This document shows, piece after piece, positions 9,012 to 17,370 of a stretch of 64,000 bases of DNA. This DNA is from Chitinasiproducens palmae. GTDB taxonomy: Bacteria; Pseudomonadota; Gammaproteobacteria; Burkholderiales; Burkholderiaceae. The notes beneath the pieces were generated by a model. The model was not told the origin of the DNA, searched no databases, and saw nothing but the letters and a program-made list of their open reading frames with translations. The position numbers and the translations under genes were made by a program. Positions within the stretch are counted from its first letter, which is position 1; every line of letters begins with the position of its first letter. The stretch is from positions 248,001-312,000 of the forward strand of contig NZ_FNLO01000006.1 of assembly GCF_900095735.1 (NCBI RefSeq), read 5' to 3'.

Positions 9012-10118
9012 TCAGGTGTCGGCATCGCTGCCGAAGCGCTGGCGCCAGTCGGGCAATACCGCAGGGTTGCAGCAGTGCGGTGGCGCCACGCCGGCCAGCG
9101 CAGCCAGGATGTTGTCGAGGGCGGTAGGCAGGAACGACGCGAACATCTGCTGGGTATGACCAACCAGATGCGGCGTGAGCAGGACGTTGTCGAGCCCACG
9201 CAGCGGGCTGTCGGCCGGCAACGGCTCGTTCACGAATGTGTCGAGCGCGGCGTGCGCCAGACGCCCTTCGAGAAGCGCCGCATGCAAGGCGGTCTCGTCG
9301 ACGAGCGTGCCGCGCGCGGTGTTGATCAACACCGCGCCAGGCTTGATGCGTGCAAACGCTGCCGCGTCCAGCAACGGCGCCTGGCCCGCTTCCGCCCGGG
9401 CGTGCAGCGAGATCACGTCGCTCTCCGCCAGCAAGCTGTCGACTGGCACGATTTCGGCGCCGGTCGGCAGGTGATCGGCGCGGACCCGCCGATGCGCCGC
9501 GACCAGCAGACGGATGCCAAACGGTGCAAGGCGTGCCGCGACCGCCTGGCCGATGCGACCGAAGCCGATCAGGCCGACGCTGCGGCCCGCCAACGTGCGC
9601 GCCCAGTACGGGTGCGGGTGTGGGTGCAACTGCGGCTGCGACTGCGAAGGGAGACTGCCGCCGCCCAGGCCGCCCGGGCGTGGCCGTTCGCCACGCATCA
9701 CGGCTTCGGCGCGTTCGGGGTGGTACAGGCTCATCAGGATCAGCATTACCGTCGCCTCGGCCATCGATACGACATTGGCTTCGGTCGCGCCATTGGCGAC
9801 GAGCACGCCGTGCGCGGTGGCCGCCGCGATGTCGATGGTTTCGGTGCCGATGGTCGGCGCGACGATCGCGCGCAGCCGGCTTGCGCGGGCCATCCATTCA
9901 GCCGGACACCGTGCCCGCGAAGAAACGACGGCGACATCGACCGTTTCGGGGCCGACCTCGGCACTCGCGTCGCTGTCGCGCCCGGCGTCAGCGGAGCCGG
10001 CGCGCGCGCGAGTCGGCAGGCCACCGCGCTGCACGATCACGCCGCGTGCGCTCAGCGCGTCGGCGAGTGCGTCGAACAAGCCGGTCAGCACCGGATCGTC
10101 GCACAGCGCGACCTTCAT
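9012..10118 (-). CDS. D-isomer-specific 2-hydroxyacid dehydrogenase family protein
   Basis: This 368-residue NAD-dependent dehydrogenase is of the phosphoglycerate/hydroxypyruvate-reductase type. The Rossmann motif is VGLIGFGRIGQAVAARL. The catalytic triad is Arg in NTARGTLVDE, Glu in DTFVNEP and His in LTPHLVGHT. The ATG at 10118 follows AAGGTGGCGGGC. A GTG at 10145 would overlap the ABC gene stop as GTGA and is the alternative. A low-complexity stretch rich in Ser/Gln/His/Pro (LPSQSQPQLHPHPHPYW) is inserted just before the Rossmann motif and comes from simple repeats at about 9610-9660. Family members usually have a short linker there. Confidence 0.88.
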   Translation of the reverse strand: MKVALCDDPVLTGLFDALADALSARGVIVQRGGLPTRARAGSADAGRDSDASAEVGPETVDVAVVSSRARCPAEWMARASRLRAIVAPTIGTETIDIAAATAHGVLVANGATEANVVSMAEATVMLILMSLYHPERAEAVMRGERPRPGGLGGGSLPSQSQPQLHPHPHPYWARTLAGRSVGLIGFGRIGQAVAARLAPFGIRLLVAAHRRVRADHLPTGAEIVPVDSLLAESDVISLHARAEAGQAPLLDAAAFARIKPGAVLINTARGTLVDETALHAALLEGRLAHAALDTFVNEPLPADSPLRGLDNVLLTPHLVGHTQQMFASFLPTALDNILAALAGVAPPHCCNPAVLPDWRQRFGSDADT

Positions 10119-10141
10119 GCCCGCCACCTTCGGATTTTGCG

Positions 10142-11011
10142 TCACCGTTGATGCTCCGGCGATTGGACGTGCCCGTCCACGGCCGAGGCGGCGGCTACCG
10201 GCTGCGAGGCGCCGTCGATCAGCGCGTGGATCCGCGTTGCGAGCGCGGCGCGTGCCGCCTCCGACGCGGGCACCGCCAGGTCCGCGAGGATGCCGGCACC
10301 GCCCGCGCCAAGAACCATTACACGCTGGCCCAGCTGCAATGCTTCGTCGATCTGGTGCGTCACGAAGATCACGGTGCTGCGGCGCGCGCGCCAGATGTCG
10401 CGCAGTTCGCCCTGGAGACGAGACCGCGTGCGAACGTCGAGCGCGGAGAACGGCTCGTCCATCAGCAGTACAGTCGGCTCGACGGCGAGCGCACGTGCCA
10501 GGTTGACGCGCTGGCGCATGCCGCCGGAGAGGCGATTCGGAAGCTGGTCGTGAAGCCCGCCAAGGCCGACCGTGTCGAGCAGCGCGAGGGCCCGGCGCCG
10601 GCGCTCGGCGCGTGCGACGCCGCGCATCGCGAGGCCGAAAGCCACGTTGTCGAGGACGCTGCGCCATGGCAGCAATGCGTCCTGCTGGAACACGAAACCG
10701 CGACTGCTCGGCGCCGCGAAGTCGACCCGTCCGGCATCCGGGCTGGCCAGTCCGCCCAGCAGGCGCAGCAGCGTGGTCTTGCCGCTGCCGCTCGCGCCGA
10801 GCACGCACACGAACTGGCCGGGCGGCACGTCGAACGACAGCCGGTCGATGACCGCGTGCCGCGCGCCATCCGGCGCCACGAAGTATTTCGTCAGGCCACG
10901 GACGCTGACGCCGCCAACGGCCGTCGCCGCGCGCGCCACGGCGTCATCGTCGCCGCTGGCAATTTCGGCAGTTTGAGCGGCACTGCCGAGCGCCGCGAAG
11001 GCGCGGCTCAT
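10142..11011 (-). CDS. ABC transporter ATP-binding protein, NitT/TauT type
   Basis: This 289-residue ATPase energises the importer encoded with it. It has Walker A GASGSGKTT, Q-loop GFVFQQDALLPW, signature LSGGMRQRVNLARAL, Walker B VLLMDEPF and switch His in VTHQID, the SsuB/TauB subfamily pattern. Its ATG overlaps the permease stop as ATGA, showing translational coupling. The N-terminal 40 residues before VSVRGLTKYF are a variable extension. The substrate is unknown; this family moves sulfonates, nitrate, pyrimidine precursors and aromatic acids, and the neighbouring enzymes suggest an organic acid. Confidence 0.92.
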   Translation of the reverse strand: MSRAFAALGSAAQTAEIASGDDDAVARAATAVGGVSVRGLTKYFVAPDGARHAVIDRLSFDVPPGQFVCVLGASGSGKTTLLRLLGGLASPDAGRVDFAAPSSRGFVFQQDALLPWRSVLDNVAFGLAMRGVARAERRRRALALLDTVGLGGLHDQLPNRLSGGMRQRVNLARALAVEPTVLLMDEPFSALDVRTRSRLQGELRDIWRARRSTVIFVTHQIDEALQLGQRVMVLGAGGAGILADLAVPASEAARAALATRIHALIDGASQPVAAASAVDGHVQSPEHQR

Positions 11012-11928
11012 CGCATTTCTCCAGCGGGCTCGCGACCGCGCCGCGCGACGCGCTCCAGCGCGTCGAGCGCCGCCATCAGCAACACACCCAGCACCGAGAA
11101 GCACGCGACCCCGAACAGCAGCGTGGGGGTGTCGAAACTCTGCCCGGCTGTCGTGATCAGGTAGCCGAGGCCGGCTTGCGCCGCGAACAACTCGCCGACC
11201 GCCACGCCGGTGAGGCCGCGACCGACGGCGAGACGCATGCCGACCAGGATGGTCGGCAGTGCCGCCGGCAGCACCACGTGCACCAGCGTCTGCAGGCGCG
11301 AGCACTCGAAAGCGTGCGCCACGTCGTGCCATGCGCTGTCCACCGAACGCACGCCGCTCGCCGTGTTGAAAAGGATCGGCATCACCGCGACCGTGGCGAC
11401 GATGGCCACCTTCGAGGCGATGCCGATGCCGAAGACCAGGATGAAGAACGGCATCAGCGCGACCAGCGGGCTGGCATACAAGATCTTGGCCCACGGTTCG
11501 AAGATCAATCGCGTGCCGCGACTCAGGCCGAGCGCCAGACCGCCTGCTACGCCCAGCACGGATGCCAGCGTGAAGCCCAGCGCGAACTCAAGCAGGCTGA
11601 TGGCGACATCGTGCGCGAGACGCCCTTGCTGCCACTGGCTGAAGCCAGCGGCCAGCACGCGCGAGAACGGCGCGAACAGAATCGGATTGCTCACCAGCCA
11701 GCGACCTGCGACCTCCCAGGCAAGCAGGCCGATCAAGACCGACAGCGCCGTGGCGATCGGAGCGCGCCAGGCCGGCGGCCGCGCGCGCGCGCCGCCGCGA
11801 CTGACGCGGTGGGTGTCGGCTGCGCGGGGCCGGCCGGGTGCCAGCGCCGCTACGGACTCCGCTGGTGGCACGCGCTGTGATGCATGCTGTGAAGCGTGCT
11901 GTGTTGCATGTCGGGGCACGGTTTTCAT
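11008..11928 (-). CDS. ABC transporter permease, NitT/TauT type
   Basis: This 306-residue inner-membrane permease has about six transmembrane segments (ALSVLIGLLAWEVAG, LASVLGVAGGLALGL, FFILVFGIGIASKVAIVATV, LFGVACFSVLGVLLM among them). The EAA loop region reads DVAHAFECSRLQTLVHVVLP before ALPTILVGMRLA. It overlaps the ATPase gene by 4 bp. The N-terminus carries an odd ATQH-ASQH-ASQR repeat (residues about 8-19) encoded by a 12-bp tandem repeat, which is not a family feature. The start at MKTVPRH places the repeat inside the protein. Confidence 0.92.
   Translation of the reverse strand: MKTVPRHATQHASQHASQRVPPAESVAALAPGRPRAADTHRVSRGGARARPPAWRAPIATALSVLIGLLAWEVAGRWLVSNPILFAPFSRVLAAGFSQWQQGRLAHDVAISLLEFALGFTLASVLGVAGGLALGLSRGTRLIFEPWAKILYASPLVALMPFFILVFGIGIASKVAIVATVAVMPILFNTASGVRSVDSAWHDVAHAFECSRLQTLVHVVLPAALPTILVGMRLAVGRGLTGVAVGELFAAQAGLGYLITTAGQSFDTPTLLFGVACFSVLGVLLMAALDALERVARRGREPAGEMR
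11874..11909 (-). repeat. 12-bp imperfect tandem repeat, three copies, in the permease N-terminus
   Basis: Plus-strand units GCTGTGATGCAT, GCTGTGAAGCGT and GCTGTGTTGCAT follow one another and encode the His/Ala/Ser/Gln repeat of the permease. The unit length keeps the frame. Confidence 0.8.
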
Positions 11929-11965
11929 CGCTGTCGGAACAGGGCCGGTGAAGGGCGGCCGCGCG

Positions 11966-12988
11966 TTACGGCGCCGCTGGCAGGCCTGCCAGCGCCTCGT
12001 CCAGGAAGGCCGGCGAGACGAATGGCTCGGGCGCGGCCTGGCTGCCACGCAACGTCAGATAGCGGGTCACGTCCCGCGTCCCCAGGCGCAGGTCCGGCGC
12101 GAGCAACGGTGTCTTGCCCAGGTAAAGCGCGTAGGTCTTGCTGGCGTCCTCGGGGCTTGCCTGGATTGCCTGCTGCAGGATGCTCAGCGCGCGCTCGCGG
12201 TTGTTCGGATCGCGCAGCCAGCGCGACGCGCGGGCAACGGCGCGCAGGAAGCCGACTGTTGCCGGCCGGTGCTGATTCGCCCAGGCGCCGCGGGTTGCGA
12301 AGACGATGTACGGACTCTCGAACACGTCGGCGGTCGAGCCCAGCGCATGCATGCCTGCACCGACGGCCTTGAAGTCCTGCGGCTGGCTCAGTGCGGTGGC
12401 CGCGACCGCGCCACGCAGCAGCGCGGCGTAGCGCGTCGGACCGCCGCCCAGCGCCAGCAACTGGTAGTCACCGCGGCGCAGACCGTGCCGCTCGAGCAGC
12501 AGACCGATCATCGTCGAGACCGCCTCGTTGATCTGCGTGACGCCGATGATCTTGCCGCGGAGATCGGCATAGTTCTTGATCTCCGGACGCGCTACCAGGG
12601 TGAAGGACGGGCGCGCGGTTTCCGCGCCGATCATCGTCACGTCGGCGCCCTTCTCGCGGGCGGAGATTGCCAGCTCGGCGGGCGTGGACAGAATGTCGAC
12701 CGCGCCGGCCAGCAATGTCTGCACGGATTGGCTGGCGCTGTCGATGCGCATTGGCCGAATGTCGACGCCGGCTTCGCGATCGAAGCCCAGCGCCTTGGCG
12801 GCGAACACGTCCCAGTAATAAGCGACCGGCGCGATATAGCCATAATTGACCGTCTCGACCGCGTGCGCGACGCCGGACATGGCCAGCGGCAACGCCAACG
12901 CCAGCGTGCGCAGCGCACGCCCGCGACGGCGCGCCAAGCTGGCGCGCAGCCGCAGCAACGCGGCCGGCAGGGCAAGGGCGGCACTCAT
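11966..12988 (-). CDS. ABC transporter periplasmic substrate-binding protein (SsuA/THI5-like)
   Basis: This 340-residue secreted solute-binding protein carries an Arg-rich n-region, hydrophobic core ALRTLALALPLAMSG and likely cleavage after VAHA. The mature part starts VETVNYGYIAPVAYYW and has the NMT1/SsuA fold (GVDIRPMRIDSASQSVQTLLAGAVDI; GKIIGVTQINEAVSTMIGLLL). It delivers the operon's substrate to the permease encoded next. Its ATG overlaps the aldolase stop by 4 bp. The ligand cannot be told from sequence. Confidence 0.9.
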   Translation of the reverse strand: MSAALALPAALLRLRASLARRRGRALRTLALALPLAMSGVAHAVETVNYGYIAPVAYYWDVFAAKALGFDREAGVDIRPMRIDSASQSVQTLLAGAVDILSTPAELAISAREKGADVTMIGAETARPSFTLVARPEIKNYADLRGKIIGVTQINEAVSTMIGLLLERHGLRRGDYQLLALGGGPTRYAALLRGAVAATALSQPQDFKAVGAGMHALGSTADVFESPYIVFATRGAWANQHRPATVGFLRAVARASRWLRDPNNRERALSILQQAIQASPEDASKTYALYLGKTPLLAPDLRLGTRDVTRYLTLRGSQAAPEPFVSPAFLDEALAGLPAAP

Positions 12989-13797
12989 CGTGCGAAATCC
13001 GCGTCAAGCGCATAGGCTTGCGCCAGCAGTGCGCCCCAGTCGCGGCCGTTCTCGTCGATCACGCTCAGAAAGCGTTCGACCTGCGCGGTCGCGTGCGCGA
13101 TCACCTCGTCCGTCGGCACGATCAATTGCTCGATGCCGCCCGCCGTCAACGCGGCGACCTGCGCACGGCAGGCGAACTCGAAGTTGTGATGCTCGACGTA
13201 CGCCTCCGGAATGGTCCGGCCGCAGATCAGCGCGCCGTGGTTGCGCATCACCAGGAAGTACTTGTCCGCCAGGCTGTCGGCCAATGCCTTGCGGCTCGCC
13301 AGGTCGAATTCGAAACCGCTGAACGGGTGGTAGCCGACCCGGCTGTAGACACGCAATGCGTGCTGGTTGAGCGGCAGCAGCCCGATCTTTTGCATCGACA
13401 CGGCGAGATTCGCGGTCGTATGCGTGTGGAACACGGCATGGATGTCAGGCCGCGCGGCGAACACGCCGGCGTGGATCACCTGTCCGCCCCGGCTCACGCC
13501 GTCTGACGAATCGCTCAGCTTGTTGCCGTCCAGATCGTACTTGAGCAGCGACGATGCAGTGACCTGCTCGAACAGCTGCCGTTCGCCCTTGATCAGATAG
13601 CGATCGGGTTCGCCAGGCACGCGTGCCGACAGATGGTTGTAGGTCAGGTCGTTGACGCCGGCCGCCGCCATCAAGCGGTAGCTGGCCGCCAGCGCCACCC
13701 GTGCCTGCCATTCGGCGGTACTGATGTGCGCGGGACGGTGATCGTGGTCGCGTGAGACGACGGGCGAGAGAACGGGGGCGAGTGTGTCGGCGCTCAT
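12985..13797 (-). CDS. Class II aldolase/adducin-family protein
   Basis: This 270-residue protein belongs to the Zn-dependent class II aldolase/adducin family (fuculose-phosphate aldolase, ribulose-5-P epimerase relatives). Metal ligands are visible as HAVFHTHTTA (two His) and the later MRNHGALICG His; the N-terminal segment NDLTYNHLSARVPG is typical. These enzymes cleave or rearrange hydroxy-ketone chains; non-phosphorylated acids are also known substrates. The upstream gap to the HbpS-like gene is 142 bp, so an internal promoter is possible. The exact reaction is unknown. Confidence 0.9.
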   Translation of the reverse strand: MSADTLAPVLSPVVSRDHDHRPAHISTAEWQARVALAASYRLMAAAGVNDLTYNHLSARVPGEPDRYLIKGERQLFEQVTASSLLKYDLDGNKLSDSSDGVSRGGQVIHAGVFAARPDIHAVFHTHTTANLAVSMQKIGLLPLNQHALRVYSRVGYHPFSGFEFDLASRKALADSLADKYFLVMRNHGALICGRTIPEAYVEHHNFEFACRAQVAALTAGGIEQLIVPTDEVIAHATAQVERFLSVIDENGRDWGALLAQAYALDADFAR

Positions 13798-13939
13798 GTT
13801 GGACTGGAAGCGGGCGCAGCGGCGGCAGTCCTGCTCGGTGGTCGGTCTGCTGCCGGGGAGGACCGCCGGACCAAGCCAGCGGTGTCGAGAATAATGGGGA
13901 CGGTGCTGCGTCTCAACACGCGAGGCAGCGGCTGCCGGA

Positions 13940-14374
13940 CTACTCGGCCAGCCCGGTGCGTTCCCGGAAGTACGCGACCGCCGCCTCGGCGACGACGAGG
14001 TCTTCGTCGGACGTACCCGAGCTGACGCCGATGCCGCCGACGACCACGCCGCCGACTGTCACCGGCAAGCCGCCACCGATGATGCTGAAATGCCCGCCGT
14101 TGGTGATGTGGATGCCGAACGTTCCCTTGCCGGGCACGCACAACTGGTTGTACACGTGTGTTCCCTTGCGAGCGACCGCGCCGGTGAACGCCTTGTCGAT
14201 CGCGATGCTGATGCTGCTGACCTTGCCACCGTCCATGCGGTCGAACTGAATCAGGTGGCCGGACTCGTCGGTGACGGCGGTGCACATCGGCACGCCGATT
14301 TCGAGCGACTTGCGGCGGGCGCCTTCGAGCAGGATCGCGGCTTCTTCGTTGGAGAGACGTTGGATTTGCAGCAT
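13940..14374 (-). CDS. HbpS/GlcG-like (DUF336) protein
   Basis: This small 144-residue protein belongs to the GlcG/HbpS family, often found in 2-hydroxyacid or aromatic catabolic operons and in some cases heme-binding. Family marks are SLEIGVPMCTAVTDESGHLI, AIDKAFTGAV and the glycine-rich GIHITNGGHFSIIGGGLPVT with VVVGGIGVSSGT-DEDLVVAEAAV. I start at MLQIQRLSNE; an earlier in-frame start lies inside the neighbouring gene. It lies 4 bp after the DHDPS-family stop in the same operon. Its role is accessory and uncertain. Confidence 0.88.
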   Translation of the reverse strand: MLQIQRLSNEEAAILLEGARRKSLEIGVPMCTAVTDESGHLIQFDRMDGGKVSSISIAIDKAFTGAVARKGTHVYNQLCVPGKGTFGIHITNGGHFSIIGGGLPVTVGGVVVGGIGVSSGTSDEDLVVAEAAVAYFRERTGLAE

Positions 14375-14378
14375 GGTG

Positions 14379-15338
14379 TTAGCGGTTGCGAGCGTTGACG
14401 GGAGCGGACTGGACGGCGGTCGGCGTGTCGGCGGCGGACAGCGGCGCGCCGGACTTGAGATCGGTACCGTCAAGGAATGCATGGAGCGCGGCGCGTTCGT
14501 CTTCGCGGAGCACGCCGAACGGCAGGTGCGGGTCGCCGATGTTCTGGCCGAGATAGCGCAGCGCCGCCTTCATGGTCGGCGCGAGACCGCGGTGCATCCA
14601 CTTGGCCGGGAACAGGGAGAACTGACGCTGCACCCGCGCCGCCTCGGCGATGTCGCCTTTCCGGTACGCCGCGAGCACCCGCGCACCGAGCGCTGCCAGC
14701 GGCGGCGGCATGGTTGCGCCCGAGCCGCCCAGCAGCAGGGACGGCAGCAGCATCTGGGTCGTGGTCAAATAGTGCGCGTGGCCCGCGTGGTCGATTTCTT
14801 CGATCAGGCGTCCGACGCGCGTCAGGTCGCGCGAACTCTCCTTGATGTATTGCACACGCGGCAGCCGCGCGATCGCGAGTGTCGCGTCGACCGACAAGTC
14901 CGCGCCCGGTCCCGCGTTCAGGTACAGCATCAGCGGCAGGTCCGTCTCGCGCAGGATCAGTTCGATGTAGGCGAGCACTTCGTCGGGCGTCGGCGCGCCG
15001 CCGAAGGGACGCAGCGGCGCGAGCACCTGCAGGACTTTCGCGCCGTGTTCAGCGGCGAAATTGGCCAGCGAGATGGCGGTGTGAAAAGACGGATGCGAGA
15101 TGCCGGCGATGACCGGGGCGCGACCGTCGACCGCTTCAATCGTGGTGCGCAACAAGGTCTGGCGTGCTTCGAAAGACAGATACGCGTACTCCTGTGCCTC
15201 GACGCCGGCGGCGACCACGAAGTCGGGGCGGCACGATTCGAGCACGTAGTCGACGTGCCCCGCGATGGCGCCGACATGCAGCGTCCCGTCCGCCTCGAAC
15301 GGCGTCAGCGGCGGCACGACCAGAATCGGGTGACTCAT
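14379..15338 (-). CDS. Dihydrodipicolinate synthase (DapA)-family lyase
   Basis: This 319-residue TIM-barrel class I aldolase has its Schiff-base lysine at residue 166 (RVQYIKESSRD) and conserved barrel tyrosine at 139 (MLYLNAGPG). The GTTGE-type motif of true DapA is replaced by AAGVEAQEY, so it is unlikely to make dihydrodipicolinate. Catabolic members cleave or dehydrate sugar acids, hydroxyprolines or aromatic pyruvates. It is the first gene of the nine-gene operon, with GAGGAG about 12-17 bp upstream, and probably catalyses a key C-C or dehydration step of the pathway. Confidence 0.9.
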   Translation of the reverse strand: MSHPILVVPPLTPFEADGTLHVGAIAGHVDYVLESCRPDFVVAAGVEAQEYAYLSFEARQTLLRTTIEAVDGRAPVIAGISHPSFHTAISLANFAAEHGAKVLQVLAPLRPFGGAPTPDEVLAYIELILRETDLPLMLYLNAGPGADLSVDATLAIARLPRVQYIKESSRDLTRVGRLIEEIDHAGHAHYLTTTQMLLPSLLLGGSGATMPPPLAALGARVLAAYRKGDIAEAARVQRQFSLFPAKWMHRGLAPTMKAALRYLGQNIGDPHLPFGVLREDERAALHAFLDGTDLKSGAPLSAADTPTAVQSAPVNARNR

Positions 15339-15556
15339 GGGAAACGCGTCTCCTCAGTTGCAAAAAATTGAAAGTGTTGCTAGATTCGCTGTGCGGTAGA
15401 CGCGTCCACCGCGGCAAACGTGGGTCAGAGGCGGCGAAATCGTCAAAACCCGCATTATTGGTTTCGGACTTTCGAAATCAAACGAAGTAAATTTCCTAAA
15501 CTTATCGAGCGGATGGGCATGAACAAGGGCCCGGCCGGTCAGACGAGGAGTTGCGC
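15339..15556. promoter_or_regulatory. Divergent promoter region between the catabolic operon and the peroxiredoxin gene
   Basis: This 218-bp spacer is clearly more AT-rich than its surroundings (about 15355-15385 and 15440-15505) and separates divergent genes, so it should contain both promoters. An 8-bp palindrome TTTCGAAA lies at about 15470. I cannot place -35/-10 boxes with confidence. Confidence 0.5.
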
Positions 15557-16354
15557 TTGAGCGAGCGACCGACACGGGCAACACTGCAGCACGGCGTCAC
15601 AGGCGCCGGTTCCGATCATCGTGAGAGCGACGAACAAGTAACGCGGGCGGCGCCATTTCTTTATGAACCCGCGCCCGATTTCGAGGCGCGTTCGACCATG
15701 GGTCCGGTCGCTTCGCGCGACTATCGTGGCCGGTGGCTCCTGTTCTTTTCGCATCCGGCGGATTTCACACCGGTCTGCACCAGTGAGCTGATCGCGTTTG
15801 CGAAGGCCGCGCCACGCTTCGAAGCGTTGAATTGCGCACTGCTCGCGCTGTCGATCGACGGTCTCTATTCACACTTGGCATGGCTGCATAGCATCAAGGC
15901 GAACTTCGATATCGACATTCCGTTCCCGGTCGTCGAAGACCCGTCGATGGCCATCGCCCGCGCCTACGGCATGCTGCCGCCGCGGGCCGTGTCGTCCAGC
16001 ACGGTGCGGGGCATGTTCCTGATCGATCCGGAGGGTATCGTCAAGGCCATTACCTGGTATCCGATTTCCACCGGGCGATCGGTGGAGGAGGCGTTGCGGC
16101 TGGTTCAGGCGGTGTCGATGACCTACCAGGAGGCGCTTTACGCGCCGGCGGATTGGCAGCCGGGCGCGCCGGGTGTGGTTGCGCCACCGAAAACGATCGC
16201 GGACGCGACCCAGCGCAAGGACGAGGACGGCGCCGCGGACTGGTATTACCAGACCCGGCCAACGCGGATCGCGCCGGCGGACGCCACCGCTGTCGGCGGA
16301 CACGCCGCGGCCGCCCGGACAGGCGCTCGCGGCCGCCATCGGGAGGGCAAATGA
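15557..16354 (+). CDS. Peroxiredoxin (1-Cys/Prx6-like)
   Basis: This 265-residue thiol peroxidase reduces hydrogen peroxide or organic peroxides. The AhpC/TSA fold is clear: LLFFSHPADFTPVCTSEL with the peroxidatic cysteine at about 74, ALSIDGLYSHLAW, PFPVVEDPSMAIARAYGML, and the Prx6-type FLIDPEGIVKAITWYP-TGRS dimer region. The only other cysteine is near 93 (LNCALL), so a 1-Cys mechanism is likely. TTG at 15557 is chosen because GAGGAG lies 6 bp upstream; a TTG at 15551 has no spacing. The family is usually about 215 residues; a roughly 30-residue N-terminal extension and a charged C-terminal tail account for the rest. It overlaps the regulator gene. Confidence 0.9.
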   Translation: MSERPTRATLQHGVTGAGSDHRESDEQVTRAAPFLYEPAPDFEARSTMGPVASRDYRGRWLLFFSHPADFTPVCTSELIAFAKAAPRFEALNCALLALSIDGLYSHLAWLHSIKANFDIDIPFPVVEDPSMAIARAYGMLPPRAVSSSTVRGMFLIDPEGIVKAITWYPISTGRSVEEALRLVQAVSMTYQEALYAPADWQPGAPGVVAPPKTIADATQRKDEDGAADWYYQTRPTRIAPADATAVGGHAAAARTGARGRHREGK

Positions 16355-16881
16355 GCGATGCACGTCGGCGGCAAGAGCCGCCGCAGCAGACGGAGGCGGT
16401 CGAGTACAATGCCTCACAAAGTGCGCCGCGCGTTGCCCCGTATCGGCTGCCGCCCGACACGCTGGTCTCGGCCGAAGGGCGCGGCGGGTCGCTCGGGGAG
16501 GCGGCGCAGGCGCTTCGCATCCTCGGTCACCCGAGCCGCATGGCAATCGCCGTGCTGTTGCTGGAAGGACCTACCGCCGTGTCGACGATCGAGTCGCGGC
16601 TCGGCTTGCGACAACCGAATCTCTCCCAGCATCTCGGCTTGCTGCGCGACGCGCGCCTGCTGACCGCCGCGCGGCACGCGAAGTCCGTGGTCTATACGCT
16701 CGCGGACGGCCCGCAGCGCGAACTCGTCACCGCGCTCGCGCACATCTATGGCTTGGCTGCTGCCGCGCCGACACCCATTGCTGCGCCAGCCATTGCGCCG
16801 GGCGCGAACACGCGGAGCGCGTCGCAGGAAGCCGATGACGCTTCGGTGTTCGCGCACATCGTGCCAGGTCGGGCCGTTTAA
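16351..16881 (+). CDS. ArsR/SmtB-type winged-helix regulator, cysteine-free
   Basis: This 176-residue regulator has a winged HTH at about residues 50-125 (ALRILGHPSRMAIAVLLLEG, RLGLRQPNLSQHLGLLRDAR, VVYTLADG). It has no cysteine, so it cannot use the Cys-based metal or thiol sensing of ArsR, SmtB or BigR. The start at 16351 follows GGGAGGGC and overlaps the peroxiredoxin stop by 4 bp. Co-translation suggests it controls the peroxide-handling gene. Long low-complexity N- and C-terminal tails (APTPIAAPAIAPGA) flank the domain. Confidence 0.88.
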   Translation: MSDARRRQEPPQQTEAVEYNASQSAPRVAPYRLPPDTLVSAEGRGGSLGEAAQALRILGHPSRMAIAVLLLEGPTAVSTIESRLGLRQPNLSQHLGLLRDARLLTAARHAKSVVYTLADGPQRELVTALAHIYGLAAAAPTPIAAPAIAPGANTRSASQEADDASVFAHIVPGRAV

Positions 16882-16913
16882 CGGCTGGACCACGGCTGGA
16901 CCACGGCTGGACC
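16881..16913 (+). repeat. 11-bp perfect tandem repeat, three copies
   Basis: ACGGCTGGACC is repeated exactly three times starting at the last base of the ArsR-type gene stop codon. Confidence 0.85.
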
Positions 16914-17348
16914 GATCCGCACGGCACGGCACGCTACGGCATCGTCGGACTGCGCGCGAGGCGGTCGTGCCGCCGTCAGGCCAGCACCGCGTCCGACCGC
17001 CTCGACGGCGCCATCCGAGCCGTGCGCGCAGCGTCGGCCGCTTCGGGTCCAAAGCGCTTCCATAGCCTGCGATGTGCGGCGCCAAGCCTTGCCGCTCGTC
17101 TGCGCCGCCGGCTTCTGCCCGCGCCGTATGTCATGCCGGCGGGGGCCGGCCATGCTCGATCACGTCATCTTCGCTTCGGCGGGCGGTGAGAACGCTGGAC
17201 CCTGCGGCCGGCCGAGTTGATGTGCACGGTGCACGACGTCTTGATTATTTCTCACTGCCCGGCGTGCGGTTTCATCGACAGAATCTGACAAACGAGAGGT
17301 CGCTGGGTGTCTAACGCAGCCCATCGAGCGGGCAAACAGAAGGTTCTG

Positions 17349-17369
17349 ACGGCAAACCGCCGTGTTTTA
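17349..17369 (+). terminator. Terminator-like hairpin ahead of the tetR promoter region
   Basis: A 5-bp stem ACGGC / GCCGT with loop AAACC is followed by GTTTTA. The stem is short, so this is a weak candidate for ending the peroxiredoxin-ArsR transcript about 470 bp downstream of its last gene. Confidence 0.25.
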
Positions 17370-17370
17370 C

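Noticed and set aside
8974-9897. N-terminal extension making the aldehyde dehydrogenase 818 residues
   Set aside because: The extra part lies antiphase in the 2-hydroxyacid dehydrogenase gene and has no protein-like pattern; the ALDH domain starts normally from 8973.
17072-17314. Small 80-codon frame before the tetR gene
   Set aside because: It has no ribosome site, no domain, and cysteine/arginine-rich composition typical of non-coding frames here.
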